Shown: one piece after another, positions 12,179-25,376 of the stretch
How the letters are laid out: each line of letters starts with the position of its first letter
Numbering within the stretch: the first letter of the stretch is position 1
Assembly (NCBI GenBank): GCA_000469685.2
Contig: LS997562.1
Span: 41,244,345-41,308,344, forward strand
Direction: 5' to 3'
Origin: Haemonchus contortus
Taxonomy: Eukaryota > Nematoda > Chromadorea > Rhabditida > Trichostrongylidae
Length of the DNA stretch: 64,000 nt
The notes under the pieces: model-generated
Databases searched by the model: none
The model's input: only the letters and a program-made list of their open reading frames with translations
What the model was told of the DNA's origin: nothing
Program-made: the position numbers and the translations under genes

Positions 12179-13539
12179 TGCCCCTAATACCCATATATAA
12201 TCGATTATTAGACCTCATATACGGATAAATGGATTAATGTAAATGTATGAACATATGTTGTTGATGTATTACATGCTCTCGAGTCTAGCTGTTACATCAG
12301 ATGTGCTATTTCCATGATTGGCAACGATCACAAACTGCCCGTAATCAGGCAAATTACCTTCATTATCTGGTGGAATTCATTTAGATGATTGCACCACTTA
12401 CTAGGGTTGAGGCAATTGAGGAATCCCTTTTTCATGATTAAGCATCGCTCAAGCTCAATGATGGTTTAATCGATCTTCAGGAAGCCCCAGAGTAAATGCC
12501 TTGGTTTTTAATGTGTCTATGCATGGAAGTGCATCTGACAAAATGTTCCCCAAAAACGGTCGGTTACGATGCGGCCAGTTAGAGTGAGTCAGCCTCAATT
12601 TTTGTATCGATTGGTAACCGGTAGTCCATTACGGTTTAACTTCAGTTCGTCAGCTCTTTTCTTTTGCTTTTTGTTGACAAATTAAATGTTTACTCATAGT
12701 CGTTGTGTTCGGTCTTTAGGTAGGCGGAATACTTTGACAGAAGAGGGACGAGATATGATTGATTCAAGACGCAAGATAAGCGACGTTGCATGCTAAATGA
12801 ATTGAGATGAATATCCCTTATAGGCCCATTGACCTTTCTTGAAATAATTTTGAACGTTCCATGAGAAACGCATGGAACGTGCTTTTACTTAGAGTCCACA
12901 TGTAATAAAATTAGAATGCGTCTATACTTTTCTTGGAATAATGGAATAATTCATGAAGGGGCTGCCTATCGATCGATCCGACTACCCTCTGGGTTCGGAA
13001 AGTGTGAACGCTCATATACAATTGCATTGTCAGAAAAGATTACAGTGACGTCATATTGGGAAACTACAAAAGTAATTTGTCAAATAGCAATGGAAACAAA
13101 GGGAGGGGCTTTATATTGGTTCCTTCTTGGAGCGACAAGGTAGTGGAAATGCGTCTTCTGTTCCCTCCTGTCAAAAGGTAACTTCTATAAAGATAAACTG
13201 TAATAACTGTGGCTGAACGTGAACGCGTTCATCAGAATGCAGAAATTTTTGGCCCTCTCGGTATGCTAAGTAAGCGATTGTAGGCTTATATGGTATGATT
13301 TTCTCCATTTTTACATCTGTGCACAGGTGTTCAGTGGTAGTCGAACAGCTGTTGGCATATCCGTGCGGGGCTTGCGGTATTCGTGAGGAAATACCGGACC
13401 TCTACGGCTCTATGACCACCAAAATGTTACATTGTCATCAAAGAGCTGAGCGAAAAGTCACGTTATTCCTTTACCTTTCGGAGGTGCCCTAGTGACGCAT
13501 GACGTGTGGTTCAGGGATCGAGGCAGTATTGGATTGGTG

Positions 13540-13715
13540 CTCGCCTGAGCAAACCTAGCCTTTCATCCCTCCAGGGTCGGTTAATTGATGCCAGACTTGC
13601 CTGGGAGAGTAAAATCACTGACTGTACATCGGCTGGCCATCGCAAGTCATTGTATAGGTCACCACAATTCCGAATAAAAGTCGAGTGCGAGGTGTATACT
13701 AAATCCGGGGATTAT
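13540..13715 (+). repeat. SINE copy, 5'-truncated or diverged
   Basis: Shares with the full-length copy the order of landmarks: CATCCCTCC, GGTTAATTG, CCAGACTTGCCTGGGAG, AAAATCACTGACTGTACATC, GGCTGGCCATCGCAAGTCAT and AGTCGAGTGCG. The pol III promoter head is not recognisable. Confidence 0.75.
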
Positions 13716-15499
13716 TATTCACCTGTATGAGATGCTTTTGATATCAATCTCGGCTTCCAAGGCCTTAAGTCTCCTTCAGTCTCCTGTCCAGGGTGGCTAG
13801 TGAAATTTGTGTAACATATCTGATCCAGTGTGGTCTTATTACACAAAGAGATTCACCGGTGCTACTTGATTGCGAGTTCGGTCCAGGGCCGAATGTTTGT
13901 GGAACTCCTCGCCGAGTCAATAAAACGTCGAGAAAGGTGTCAATTCAGACGTGAATTAACGTCACTTGGATCAGATGAATCAAGGCCGTCTCGTCAATGT
14001 CATTTTATTGGATGAGAGCGCAAGACCTCGTCGTTCAATTTCGACCGAAGTAAAAACGCTGAACTCGGCTGGGACTTGGCTGGGACCTGTCCTATTCGTT
14101 TTCAGCATTTTGTCGTTGGCCAGGGTAGGACCCCGGTGAAGTTGACTCTTCTGATTTGAACCAGGAGGAGTTATCCCCTCTTGGTCGATGCAGAGCTCTT
14201 GAAACAAAAGCATGTGGTTAGATTGAATAAATCCCAAAAAACCCTTGGAAAATCAATTGATTTGGTCGATTGTGACTGATTGATTAGCTTTGAAGGGTTG
14301 GAAATTTCCATTGGGAATCACGGAGCTGCTAAAGAAGTGGGAGGTAGTAATGGAAGTGAGTGGTCGATGATGGCGATAATGACTTCGATGGCTCTCGTAG
14401 TTTTTCACCTATTTCTGTTAATGGCATTCTGTGAAAAGAAAAGGACGGAGAGTCTGTGCTCGGCCCATTCTATTCCCTCCAAAAGAGTGTGATTCTTTCT
14501 CCGAAAAGCGAGCCAACAATGGAATTCAATGGACGAATGAGAATCCAAATGAAATGGGAGCTTCAAAAGCTCTCCAGCGCTCCATAATTTAATTTTTCTT
14601 AATTCCATAATTTTACGATGGGCTTCTGTGATGAAGTTTGTTATCCTCATGGTAATCCAGGACTAGTCCCCTTTCAATGAACTAGCAAAAACGAAGGAAA
14701 GCCTCCTATCACCTGTTACACGTGGGCCAGCCTTTTATCACTTACTACTGGCTTGTGATACCGTTTCCAGTCTCTTCTCGCTGATATGCTGCCTGCTTCC
14801 AAGTTTCAAACCTTCAGGAATTCTTTCATAGGAAAAAATGAATTGAGATTGTTGAGAATGGGTTCCTCTCCGTCGAAATGGTGTCTCATACATCTAGTCA
14901 CCCTCACCTACTGGCTCAGTGGTCGTAACTCTTCGGAACAACAATCGATTGTAAATGTTACGATGTGAGGACCTAGTATTACGTGGACCACGTAATTCAT
15001 TATTCATGGAATATTCATAACATAGCAGCGGTATGAGTAGTCGCTCCCTTTGAGCATTGGAAAGGCAGTACGGTAGTTTTGAGTACTGCTAGAAAGGTGT
15101 AGAGGGGGGAGGGGTTCTTGTCGGGCTGAGGGGTTTTTTCTCCATATCGGTGCCATTATTCCGTTGCATCTGTAGTAAGGCACTCTTCACTGGAGCGCTG
15201 AATGTAGGATTAGCAAGACCTACTGCGGCTCTTACCCATCGAGGAGCCTGTTTTGACCGCAAAATCGGTTCCGTTCCCAGTCAAATATGGTACTTGCAGG
15301 CTGATACCTCTCGCCCTTTCTCAAACAGAAACGAGCTGGTGGATACTGAAGAATTCGGCTGGTGCGGTTAATCACCCCAGGCACGTATTCATTCGGGCAT
15401 GCAGCTAGAATTCCATCCACTGAAGAATTCATGGAATGAAGGCTTTTTATGTGTCATCCTCCATTGATTCTCACGTTGTGAATAATAGCGAAACCAGGG

Positions 15500-15735
15500 T
15501 GCAGGGCTGAGGTAGTGATGCGTACGTAACGCTTTATCTCATGGGGCCAAATCGCGGGTTGAACCCCTTAACGGACTACTAACTGCTATCAGATTTGTCT
15601 AGGAGGATAAAGCACTGCTCGGTGTATTGGCTGGCTCCGCGAGTTTTTGTGTTGACCGAAAACGCTCTCAAAACTATGATTTTGAAGGAAAGTCGAATGC
15701 GGGAGCGCAACCCATAAACGGGATTGATAAGCACG
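15500..15735 (+). repeat. SINE copy, diverged but with head region
   Basis: The head retains a tRNA-like GAGGTAGTGATGCGTACGTAA and a B-box-like GCGGGTTGAACCCC. The body retains AGATTTGTCTAGGAGGATAA and GTCGAATGCGGGAGCGCA. It is one of the few copies besides 19552, 32154 and 38720 with a readable head. Confidence 0.6.
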
Positions 15736-16534
15736 GAAAGGTTATCCCTAATAAAACTCCCATGGGGCCACTCCACAGAGGGTCCTGTCTCACTGTACAA
15801 CCTCGAGATGGCTGGTTATGGGGCTGCCTAGCCAGGTAACGGATATTGGGTGTTCTCGCGTCATTAGCTACCAAATGCTTTCCTTGAGGGGCAAGAGGAC
15901 TGAGCAAATGGGCTTCTCGTTCCTTTATGATGGCCCTAATGTATTATGGTCGTCCCATAAATAATGTGCATTCTCTATGATGCATTCTTAATGCGCATTT
16001 TCCATTATTCCATAGAAATTGCCGGCAAAAACGAATAAAGACTCGCATATAGGTGCTTCTCAGTAGAGACTCGAAGCCTAGAGGGAATGTGCAATCCCTC
16101 GAGCTCCCCAGCATTTTTTTCATGATTAAGCACTAAATAAAATGACAAAGGGACTTATTTGGCATGTATTGCTTCACAACTCCGAAAAAAAAGAAGTGCT
16201 TCCAAGGAAAGCCCCAGAAAAACTAACGAGGAAGGGGCTCAAAAATGCTAACCAAAGCCGATGCCTCCAGAATTGCTTTTTACTGATCAAAGCTACGAGG
16301 AAAGAGTTACGCCCTATTCGAGGAAACTACTGAGATGAACTAACGAAGGTACTCTGCGATCGCTCGGGAGGGAAATTCAATTGTAAGAGTATCCATGGAG
16401 TAATTAGCCGAATTACCCGGATGCCAATATCAGGCCGTTGCCCGAGACATCCAATCAATTTTCAGGGTTCTTCAATTCTTTTCCACCAGGGATGTTATAT
16501 GAGTATATGGCAGAATTGATTGGTCAGGGAAGAA

Positions 16535-16715
16535 CAAGTCTTCCATTCCTGCGAAGTTGGCTGATTGGTACCAGACTAGTCTGGGAGGACAAAAACCCTG
16601 AATTGTGCGTCGGCCGGCCATTGTATTGGGCACACACGCATTCAATACGCCAGTGCGATTCTGAATGGAAAGCGAACGTGGGGGCACATCTCAAAACGGG
16701 ACTGAGTGAGACTCT
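16535..16715 (+). repeat. SINE copy, 5'-truncated
   Basis: The landmarks GGTACCAGACTAGTCTGGGA, GTCGGCCGGCCATTGTATTG, CAATACGCCAGTGCGATTCT and AAAACGGGACTGAGTG appear in the same order as in the full-length copies. Confidence 0.75.
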
Positions 16716-17294
16716 TATTCTTATGCCCGTAAGACTTTATCTTTCTTCATCGACCTCTTGTTTATTTGTGAACCTATTTGGAAGCGTCTAACTATGTAAA
16801 CAATGAACGCGATAAAAACCAAAACAACGTTGTTGACTGACTGAGAAAATGGACAACTATTTGTTGGGAAATCACTCTCTGCAAATTAGGAACGGAAAGC
16901 TGAGGGATTCTTAAAGATCCGGATGATGGTTTGTATTTCTCTGCCAAGGCAGCTTGTGTATTTTGGAAAACAGGATCTAAAAACCTTCCATTGTAGTGAA
17001 GTGCTTGAACTGGATGGAATGAGTTTAGCAATTTCATGGAGTGACAAAATGTCCATTATTTATGATATCATCCAATACTTTTTATCCCTTCATGGATGTA
17101 TCCATGCATATGGGTTGAGGCGGGTACTCGTATTAGAGCGATTGAAAAAAGCATTACTTCGTGTCATGGGGATTGTAAGGGGTCTTTTCTGCCAAGCGAA
17201 GTCCTATTGTCTTTTGCAATATAATCCGTCTATCTAACCCTCTCGCAAGTCAATGATGAGGCTATAATGGTGCTTCCTATCAGCCATGAATTTA

Positions 17295-17515
17295 ATCTTG
17301 GATCAATACCCGCCCAGGCCAGCCGAGCTTTTCGTGCTACGCAATCGGTTGATTGGTACCAGGCTCATCTTACAATAAGAGGAAAAGCACAAAGTTGTAC
17401 ATCTGCTGTCCACCGAGGTCATTAAATAGGCCAAATACGCATCTTACACCACTGCGATTCTTAATGGATGTCAAATGTGGGCGCATACCAAGAACGAGTT
17501 GAGCATCACCAAAGG
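17295..17515 (+). repeat. SINE copy, diverged, 5'-truncated
   Basis: Begins at GATCAATACCCGCCCAGGCC, continues through GGTTGATTGGTACCAGGCTC and TACACCACTGCGATTCT, and ends near GTGGGCGCATACC. It matches the body order of the family. Confidence 0.7.
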
Positions 17516-19551
17516 ACTTCCTCAGGCCATCCTCATGTGAGTGGGCCTCATTCTCTTGGATCTGAAGAGTCTTGGTTTGGAAGCATTGAGTAAGAGCATC
17601 TAGGCCGGCCAAGTCCCAGGGCTAAATACCCTGCTCACAATGACAAAGGTGAGGATCTCAAGCACTATATACTTTCGGTACACGTCCCATTGCATTACAT
17701 ATTGGGGATCTATTTATAAAAGCTATGAAAGCTTAGTAACCGAGTAGACGTCTTCGATTTTATAATTCTCGTGACCATCTCAGAAGCGTACTGCATTATG
17801 ACAATCTACCCACAGCCCTTGGAAGATGTGTCTTGCGATAGCACCAGCTTCATCTCCTGGGGATAGACCCCTCTGATTGCTACGACTACTCAGGCCTGGG
17901 TGGGGATATCAACAAATTGAACGACCTAGCTGCAGGGCTGTGCAGAAAGAAGCGTTCGTACTTTACCACAAAACCGTCGAAAACAACGCGCTTATGTGCG
18001 AGAAGCTTGAATCTAAAGCGATTATCACTACGCCTTCCTTCCATTTATGAAAGGTCCAGCGGCTCAGAAAAAAAAGCAAAGGAATCAACAACATCGGCAA
18101 GACATGTTCATGGCCCATTTGGACGACGTTCTTTGATAGAAAACACTCATGAAAGCCACCTCGAACCGTGAGTATTAGGGTAGCCACAAAGTATCTACCG
18201 AATGTTCCGCACAAGTCCAGGTTTTCCTGTAATGCTCCGGAAGTTTCTATAGAAATATTACGAAAGGACGCTATCAGTTGTACACGCAGAACAATCAGGA
18301 AATTTCATGATTTAGCAGTCGGTTAACCAGATCGAGATCGTCTTCAACTTCCGTGTTTTCAGCTTTGAAGAATTGGAACGAGGCGTCACAGAGCCACTCA
18401 AAAGGAGCTTCAAGGGCAACTACTTGACACAAATTCTGATGGGTTTTCAGTGGTCAGTGGGGAGTGGTCGAATTCGAACTCCAAAAAGAGTACGTGTTGG
18501 GTGGGTGATTGGTGGACATTTCGGCCATTATATGGTGGAATATGCCAGGAAGAGAAATCCCGAAAATATTATCCGTCCACGCTTGGGTGGTGTCCCTTCA
18601 CAGAATTTTCACAGGAGCTTTCGGAACATTCCAGAGGAAATACTATCCTCAAAAAATTTTCGGCAGACATTTTCCAAACAATCTGGTAATTTGAGGCCGG
18701 CTCTGTGATGAGCAATTATAAGGTGAGAGGTATCTTTTGCGGCTACAGAAAAGTAGGAATGATGGGTATGTGAATTCATATATACTACAAGAGAACGGTA
18801 TAGAGAAAAATGGCACTAGAAGGAAGGAGCTTCTAGCTATTATGAGGCAATTCAGCCTAGCGGCAAACTAAGTTGACGAAAACAATGACGACAATTTTCG
18901 TCTGAATTGCACAATATCGGCGAAAAAAGACGGCGTTCAATAAGGAGTACATCTGAATGTGGTTTTTTTCAAAGAAATACCCGAAGGATCAACTTTTCTG
19001 TAGTTATACCACACTTCGAACTGTGGAGTATGCATTTAGCGCTTCTTGGTGGTTTTACTAGCAAGAATCGTTATAAACAAATTAGAAAAAATCGATTAAA
19101 AATTTGTGAAGAGCCAAAAATTGAAAAATTAATCTAAAATTTGTTTTACCCTTTTTTGGGTTCGTACGGAAGAGAATTTTCCTCTCGCAGAGCGAAATGT
19201 GTATTGTTTGTCGCATTAATTGTTGTATTTTTCAAGTGATGAATTCTTTATTGAGTAAGGGTAGGACTGCTAGACTGCATTTGGCACATGATGAGTTTGT
19301 ATCATGTACTAATCTGAGAACTGGATTGAGTTTCCAGATAGGTAATCTTGTCGAAAGTTTAGCTACTGAATGAACCTGTTAAGACCCTGGAAGGCGTAGG
19401 CGCAAAGTTCAGTGTTATTCGATTAGAGTATTTGCATGAGTCGTCCAGGTTCCTTTCTTCAACGTTGCAAAGAAGTCAGGTCGCTGTCGTAATGGAGTAA
19501 TTCTGATTTTTCTGAATTACTTTGTCACGACATCGACTTGGCTTTTCCTGA

Positions 19552-19845
19552 GGTGGTGTAGCGGCAAGTGGCGCACTATATCACACGCGCGGTCAGGGGT
19601 TCGAATCCCGGATCGATATCCGACTGGACCAACCAAGCCTTCTATCCCTCCGGGTCGTTGAATTGGTACCAGACTTGTCTGGGAGGATGAAAGCACTGAC
19701 TTGTACATCGGCTGGCCACCGCAAGTCATTGTATAGGCCACATACGCACTCATTACGCCACTACGATTCTGAATGGAAGTCGAGTGCGGGGGCGCATCCC
19801 TCAGACGGGATTGATTGACGCCAAAAGACTTCATCTCTATATTTT
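19552..19845 (+). repeat. Full-length tRNA-derived SINE, copy at 19.6 kb
   Basis: About 290 bp. The first 70 bases look like a tRNA gene: an A-box-like TAGCGGCAAGTGG at about 19559-19571 and a perfect pol III B box GGTTCGAATCC at 19598-19608. A non-tRNA body shared by all family members follows, then an AT-rich tail (TATATTTTATATTATATT). This is the expected anatomy of a SINE transcribed by RNA polymerase III and copied by LINE machinery. With 32154-32458 it is among the least damaged copies, so it is probably young. Confidence 0.85.
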
Positions 19846-20709
19846 ATATTATATTGCCACTTGCAGAACGATTTTCAAGACTATTGCCAATAGGGCCTTT
19901 TATGTATGAGGCGTGGTCCGCAATCAGATACTCGTATTTGGAGAAACGAGGGCACTAAGTTCTGGATGAGCTACGTCGGTGACTGTTTCAGAAGCTAATA
20001 ATGCATCTAAACATAATAGGAAGAAGACGAACAGTCTTCGCTACGTGCTCCTTCCTTCATTTGGGCTGAACTTTGACTTTGACTAGTTTTGAGCCAACTA
20101 TCCGAGAAAAAATAAGTTCGGTCTTGAGTGGGCTCAAGGAAGGCGTAAGTCATCGAATCCTGTATGGGATTTATAAAAGGCTGGCAGCTCAATTGTTTTC
20201 ATGGTCATTCAAGTTAATGATTTTAGAAATCAAAGCTAAAAAATATAAAAGCCGGTCAACCCCAGAAGTTCCGTAATTAATTTTATTAATAGCTCAATAA
20301 TGATCAAGGATATGGAATGCTCACGGGTCCAGCCCGCTCATGCAACTTTTCCCTTATCTCATACTGTGCAGAGCCTTAAAAGCTTGATAATTTTTTGGAA
20401 ACATGATAATAGCGATATGTTTGTTTTCTTACTCTCGTTTTCCTCTTTCTTATCTCTTTCTTTTCGTCGTACCCCACTATCAAGACTTTTTGGAAGAAGA
20501 GGGCAAAGAAAGAAAGCAACCAAAATCTAGTTTTAAGGTCACTTGCTATACGACAGTTCTTTTTTCTACTATCATATTATCATTAAATCAGAGTAAACAG
20601 TAACCACCTTTGATCTTGTTAGGTCGATGCATCAACGTGATCTGCGGAAAATCACTAGCGGTTATGCCTTTGACAGTGATTTGCAACGGTGGGGTCACAC
20701 CCATTAATA

Positions 20710-23700
20710 ATGGCTGCTACTGCTGCTATAGAGGTATAGTTCTACTAGCTATTTACAAATTGTTTACATTTCATTTTAGTAAACATATTTTATTGATTTT
20801 CTTCAGAGTTCAAAGAAATTTTCAATGGATAAACGCAATCATCATCACAATAGTCACCACAATTCACATGGAAATGGAAGGCCGCATTTTTATTTTCCTT
20901 CACCACCTGCTAATGTAAGTTTCATAGCATGGAGCAGTTTTTACTAGTCATAAATATTTTATTTTTCAATTTTTTTACTTTATTTTTATGATTCTCAACA
21001 GCCATCGTAATATTACGGTTCACATATTGATTTTAATTTGCAAATACTTTCTAAATTAGCGTTCCCCTAGTTTGGCATAATACTCTATGGTTTAATGTTC
21101 CGATTTCGGTTGAGAGGAAGATCGACTTTTTCAGATGCCAAGGATGAGCGGCTCTATGGGGTTTCATCAAAATGACCCCAATCACAGGAAACATTGGAAT
21201 GTTGTTAGTATTAAGAGAAGTTATTTTCGAAATAGGTTATAAAATTATCATAGGAAGTTGCTCAGTGAATAGTTTGCCGAAGAGATGCTTTTTGCTGCTA
21301 GAGAGAAGTGGCATAAGTTCTGTCACATGAAGTCGTTTTCTTTTGAAATTATTTCACTGTCGCAGTACCTAACTATTGAGCGAACGGTCGCGGAAAAATG
21401 AAATGAAATGAAATTGTATTCTAACGGCTCATCTACTTTAAAAAATTGATGTTACTGTGAATGGTGACAGAGTGTCAAACTGTCGTAGCTCCGACTAATC
21501 AAGTAAAAATATAAGAGAGGAACACTGTAGCGGCTCCGCGACCGCGCGCTTCATTGGTAGGAAGGCAGACGAGGAGAGAACAAAAATTTCTGGTTAAACG
21601 AGATGATATTTCAAGAGAAAGATGGTGACTTGCAGTCAAACCAAAGTAGGAAGACAGCAAAGATCAGTGATAATGTTCAGATCAATAAATCTGTGAGAAT
21701 TGCAGTTTTCAGTCACATTTACCTCAACAACAAATACGTCATGGGCATAGAGAAGATGCACAATTACGCGACGATCTTCGAAAGACCAGACGACGTTTGA
21801 GTGAGATGGAACGGAAAATTCACGAGTTTGAGGTAGCGTTCTTCTTTTTCTCAGACCTTTTGAAGGGGCGGGGCCGTACTTCAAAGGTTATTGAGGGTTA
21901 TTTCACCCTAAGCTGGATTTCTCTTTGAAAAAAAAAGCACAAAGAAGGTCGGAACCGCGTCCTTTGTGATCACTTCTGCTTTGATGTTTTTTGACTGACA
22001 ATGAGACAATTCATATGTGGGAACCCCTCTCAGAAGAATACTCCATAGTTGGATTTCCTAACTCGAATGGCTTTTTCAGATGAACCCTTTGAAACTTACA
22101 TAGAAGAGAGATTTGATTGGTTACCCGGAAGTTGGAGGTATTTTGGTATCCAGGCAAGTCATGCCCCTTTTTGTCGGGTGTGAAACGATCTAGCTCAAAG
22201 GGAAATTCTGTTTCCCCTGATCACGATACGTTCAGGAAACTGATCCTTGGTAGAGCGCGCAGACACCTTATCTGACATCTGAATCGGTGACAGAGCCGAA
22301 AACCCTTGTCACCGATTCCCTTGGGTTCGTAGGAACTGATTCTCATCTTGTGAACCTTGCGAATAAGTTTTGAAATGAATCCCGGCTGTTTACGGTTTTT
22401 TGGGCTTATCCTTATATTTTCCTTGGTTCCCTCTAAATTGATTAGTGTTATCAGTGGGCTGAAATATTGATACCGATGATAAACAATGACGAACACTTAT
22501 TGAGAGGGGAATGGTAAAGGGCTGAACTGCGCTGAGTAGGACGTATTTCCGCCGGGAATAGGAAATGGCAATGGCCAGCCGGTTGTAGTGCAGTTCTAAT
22601 CTTATGGGAACGATTCTAGAGTTTGTCTTTACCTTTCATGGAAAATAAAATTCAGGTACCAGTCAAAAGGTGTAAATAACGAACAAAACCAGAGTGTCTG
22701 TCATTTTAGAGTCAATTACGTCCTCGCAATGGCTGGCAACCTACAGGCTCAAGAGGACCATTCGCTGGCCAGGTAAGTCAGGCTGCTATTTTATCCTTCA
22801 AAACTTACTGGTACTACTGCTATCCTAATCGAGTTCTTCCTGCTCCTTCGAGTGGAACGTACTGGTGAATTTTAATAGAAAACTTAAGGGCCAGAACAAT
22901 CACTCACAGATCAATCCTGAAGCACTCAAGGAACCAGACGTTCATTCATGGCTAGTGCAGCAGGTGAGCAACAACTTCGGTTCTTTGATTTCAATCATCG
23001 ATCCATTGATTTTCCACGCTTTCCTGATGGAGAATCGATACGGATCAAGAACTATTTGATAGTAATACTTCTGAGGTAGTAACTTCTGAGGTAGTAGATA
23101 CTCCTTATTAGTACTAGTGAATAGCCTTGAACCGCGAATGTGGAAACGACGTAACTTGACGTCACCTTACCTCCGTCTGAGAACTGTAGAATTCGATAAT
23201 AATATCTTCAAGGGAAAAGTCATTATTATATTTTATTTTTTGTTTTTTCAAGGAAATTATATCGATTGATTCCAATTACAACAGTTTCAGCGAGAAAATT
23301 GTGAATTATGGAATCAAAACATCGCATTGAAGGAATGTTTACGAAATGTTGGACAAGAAAACTCTGCCCTAAGGGAGATGTGTCGTCAAAAAGAGGTTAT
23401 TGATTGGAGATAACGATCGATTTGTCAAATCCCGCCTCCGGGATAAATTTTAAGTAATTTTAGGTGAGCATTTCTCTGCTGGAAAAGAAAACAACGGATT
23501 TGAAAGCTGAGTTGAGGTTCTATAGTGAAATCCAACAGGACTTAAAGCAAGTATCAAAAGCGTTCGATATGAAATCTGAAAAGGTAAGTTATTCGAGTAA
23601 TTTTTACAAAGTTTTGGTGGTGTCATGAGAATGACTACGGTTGCGCCATGCATACAAGACTACCGTTGGAACGTGTGGAATTTGTAGCCATTCGCGAGTC

Positions 23701-24901
23701 CTACAAAGTGCTGAGAGATCGAGACCGTCTTCCGGTCTACTCATTCGTACCCATGGCGACGATTGAGTAGATGATAGTCATAAAGATCCACTTTTCTTAA
23801 GATAGTTCTAAGCTGTTGTCTGTTCGAAGAAAGGCAGCAGTTATCGTTTTTTCGAGTGCCTAAGAGCACTGAGAACTCTTTTTGATCCCGAATACATCGA
23901 GTACATGCCCTCATTGTTCTTTGTGCGTGGGTTTACACAGTCAGTAAAACGTTGCTGGTGAAAAGTGCAACTGGAATTGTCGTACAATTGTTGTGCTCAC
24001 TCGTTACTGACGTTTCTCTTCTCTTCTCTGAACTAGAAAATCCAAACGTACACGGGTAATTTAGTATATTTAGAATTTATTCCTGAGTTCTCAGAAAGGA
24101 TAAAGTGGGCGCCATCAGTCAACTATGCATCAGAGTGTGCCATGCTTTGGAATTTGATTCAAAATTGTAATGGCTTTTTAATAACCTACTAACGCTCCGC
24201 ACGTTCGAAGGAAAACCAGCCAATGTTATGAATAAACAACGGTTCTACCTCACGGACGAATTTAGTGCTTATAGATAAAAAAGATAAAGTTTTTGGCGTT
24301 AATCAATCCCGTCTGAGGGATGCGCCCCTCACTCGACTTCCATTCAAAATCGTAGTGGCGTAATGAGTGCGTATGTTTCCTATACAATGACTTGCGGTGG
24401 CCAGCCGATGTACAAGTCAGTGTTTTTTTCCTCCCAGACGAGTCTGGTACCAATTCACCGACCCCGTAGGACTGGAAGGCTTGGTTGGCCTAGGCGTGCT
24501 TATAGTTAGGCTCAGGAATAAAAGGAAGCTCGCTTGCCTTCGATAGACTTCAAAGAGCCCACAAAGATTTTTTCTAGTTAAACCTTCCATCCAAATATAT
24601 TTATTTCTGATTCGTTCCGTTTGATGTCTATATTTGTAATTTGAATCCATTTATATTCCCGAATAAGAATCCAAGTAAATATGTCGTAAATTTGGATGGG
24701 ATCCGAATGCGTGGCGTATTCCAAATTGCTATTCAACTAAGCACATTAGCGGCACAACGCATTCAAGCAATAAAATAATATAATACCATGTGACGTTATT
24801 ATTCATTTATTATATCGCTATAATGGCGTCTTACTTGAATCAGACGTTTTCAGGACAGCGAAATCGAAACCTACAAATGTACTTGTGGGCAATGCCAGTG
24901 A
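20710..24901 (+). CDS. Small coiled-coil protein B, nine exons
   Basis: Exons: 20710-20733, 20807-20914, 21135-21200 (or -21203), 21713-21832, 22710-22772, 22889-22963 (acceptor uncertain; 22910 is the alternative), 23285-23395, 23464-23583 and 24854-24901 (TGA 24899-24901), about 244 residues. All introns are phase 0. The protein opens MAATAAIE, then has a His/Asn-rich tract (RNHHHNSHHNSHGNGR), a coiled-coil block (AQLRDDLRKTRRRLSEMERK), a Gly/Pro linker and further heptad-like helices (LWNQNIALKECLRNVGQENS; ISLLEKKTTDLKAELRFY). It ends with a Cys-containing tail, CTCGQC. No signal peptide or membrane segment is seen. A canonical AATAAA lies at 25031-25036. It shares architecture and intron phase with the gene at 9945-12178, and both have a Trp in a similar place (SYWVISQLQQ versus HSWLVQQFQR), which suggests an old tandem duplication. 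Function unknown. Confidence 0.72.
21378..21553. mobile_element. Possible short MITE in intron of coiled-coil gene B
   Basis: The ends form an imperfect inverted repeat of about 18 bp, both carrying CGGTCGCGGA / TCCGCGACCG cores. The 176-bp interior is AT-rich and non-coding. Only one copy was seen, so this is tentative. Confidence 0.35.
24290..24520 (-). repeat. SINE copy in last intron of coiled-coil gene B
   Basis: The reverse complement carries the landmarks GAGTGCGTATG, CCACCGCAAGTCATTGTATA (on the opposite strand), GGTACCAATTCACCGACC and a Gly/Thr-rich head remnant. It lies antisense to the host gene between exons 8 and 9. Confidence 0.75.
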
Positions 24902-25030
24902 AGGCAGCGGTTTTCTTTTCCCTTCGTTTTGTACTTACATTTGTGAATCCCTTTCCTATGAATAATCTGACTATTTTGTTTAATAGATCTCAATTTATTT
25001 GTATATTCGTTTTGTAAATAGAACTTCATC

Positions 25031-25036
25031 AATAAA
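25031..25036 (+). promoter_or_regulatory. Polyadenylation signal of coiled-coil gene B
   Basis: AATAAA lies 129 bases after the TGA at 24899-24901, a normal 3' UTR length in nematodes. It supports 24854-24901 as the true last exon. Confidence 0.65.
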
Positions 25037-25376
25037 GACTTGAAATCCCGAAGTGTTGTCCATTGGGATACGCCACGAATTCAGATTTCATTCGAAGTTA
25101 CGGGAAACATTTGAAAGCCTTTTTGGCCCGTAGATACTCACCAACGTTCCAGCCAATTGTATATTACACAGTAGTTTTTCCGAATGTATTAAGATACCAT
25201 ACTTCACGATCGTGATGATAGAGTCTCTTAAGATTAATTGGCATACTATCCCGCGGACCTTCAAAGGGATAGGTAACTCGTTTCGCAACAGCGTCGCCCG
25301 CCTTTATACTGGAACGCGAGCTGACCTAGTGTAGGCTATGGGTTCACTTACTTAATCAGCTATCTTCCTATTCATT

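Larger units (their letters stand above)
12179..20709. other. Gene-poor spacer between the two coiled-coil genes, rich in SINE copies
   Basis: No exon chain with splice signals was found. The interval carries at least five copies or fragments of one SINE family (listed separately) and a short inverted repeat at about 12852-12879 (ACGTTCCATG, 7-nt spacer, complement). A stretch at 18366-18708 is open in three frames at once. It starts after a good acceptor (GTGTTTTCAG) with FEELERGVTEPLKRSFKGNY, but has no clear partner exon. I found no evidence for a third gene. Confidence 0.5.

Noticed and set aside
19552..19625. tRNA gene suggested by the perfect B box and A-box-like head
   Set aside because: The head continues into a body shared by many dispersed copies and cannot fold into a proper cloverleaf with an acceptor stem, so it is a SINE head rather than a functional tRNA gene.
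23072..23100. Two direct copies of TGAGGTAGTA, the first bases of let-7 family microRNAs
   Set aside because: No complementary arm lies nearby to form a precursor hairpin, and the mature sequence diverges after 11 bases. It is most simply a short tandem duplication in an intron.
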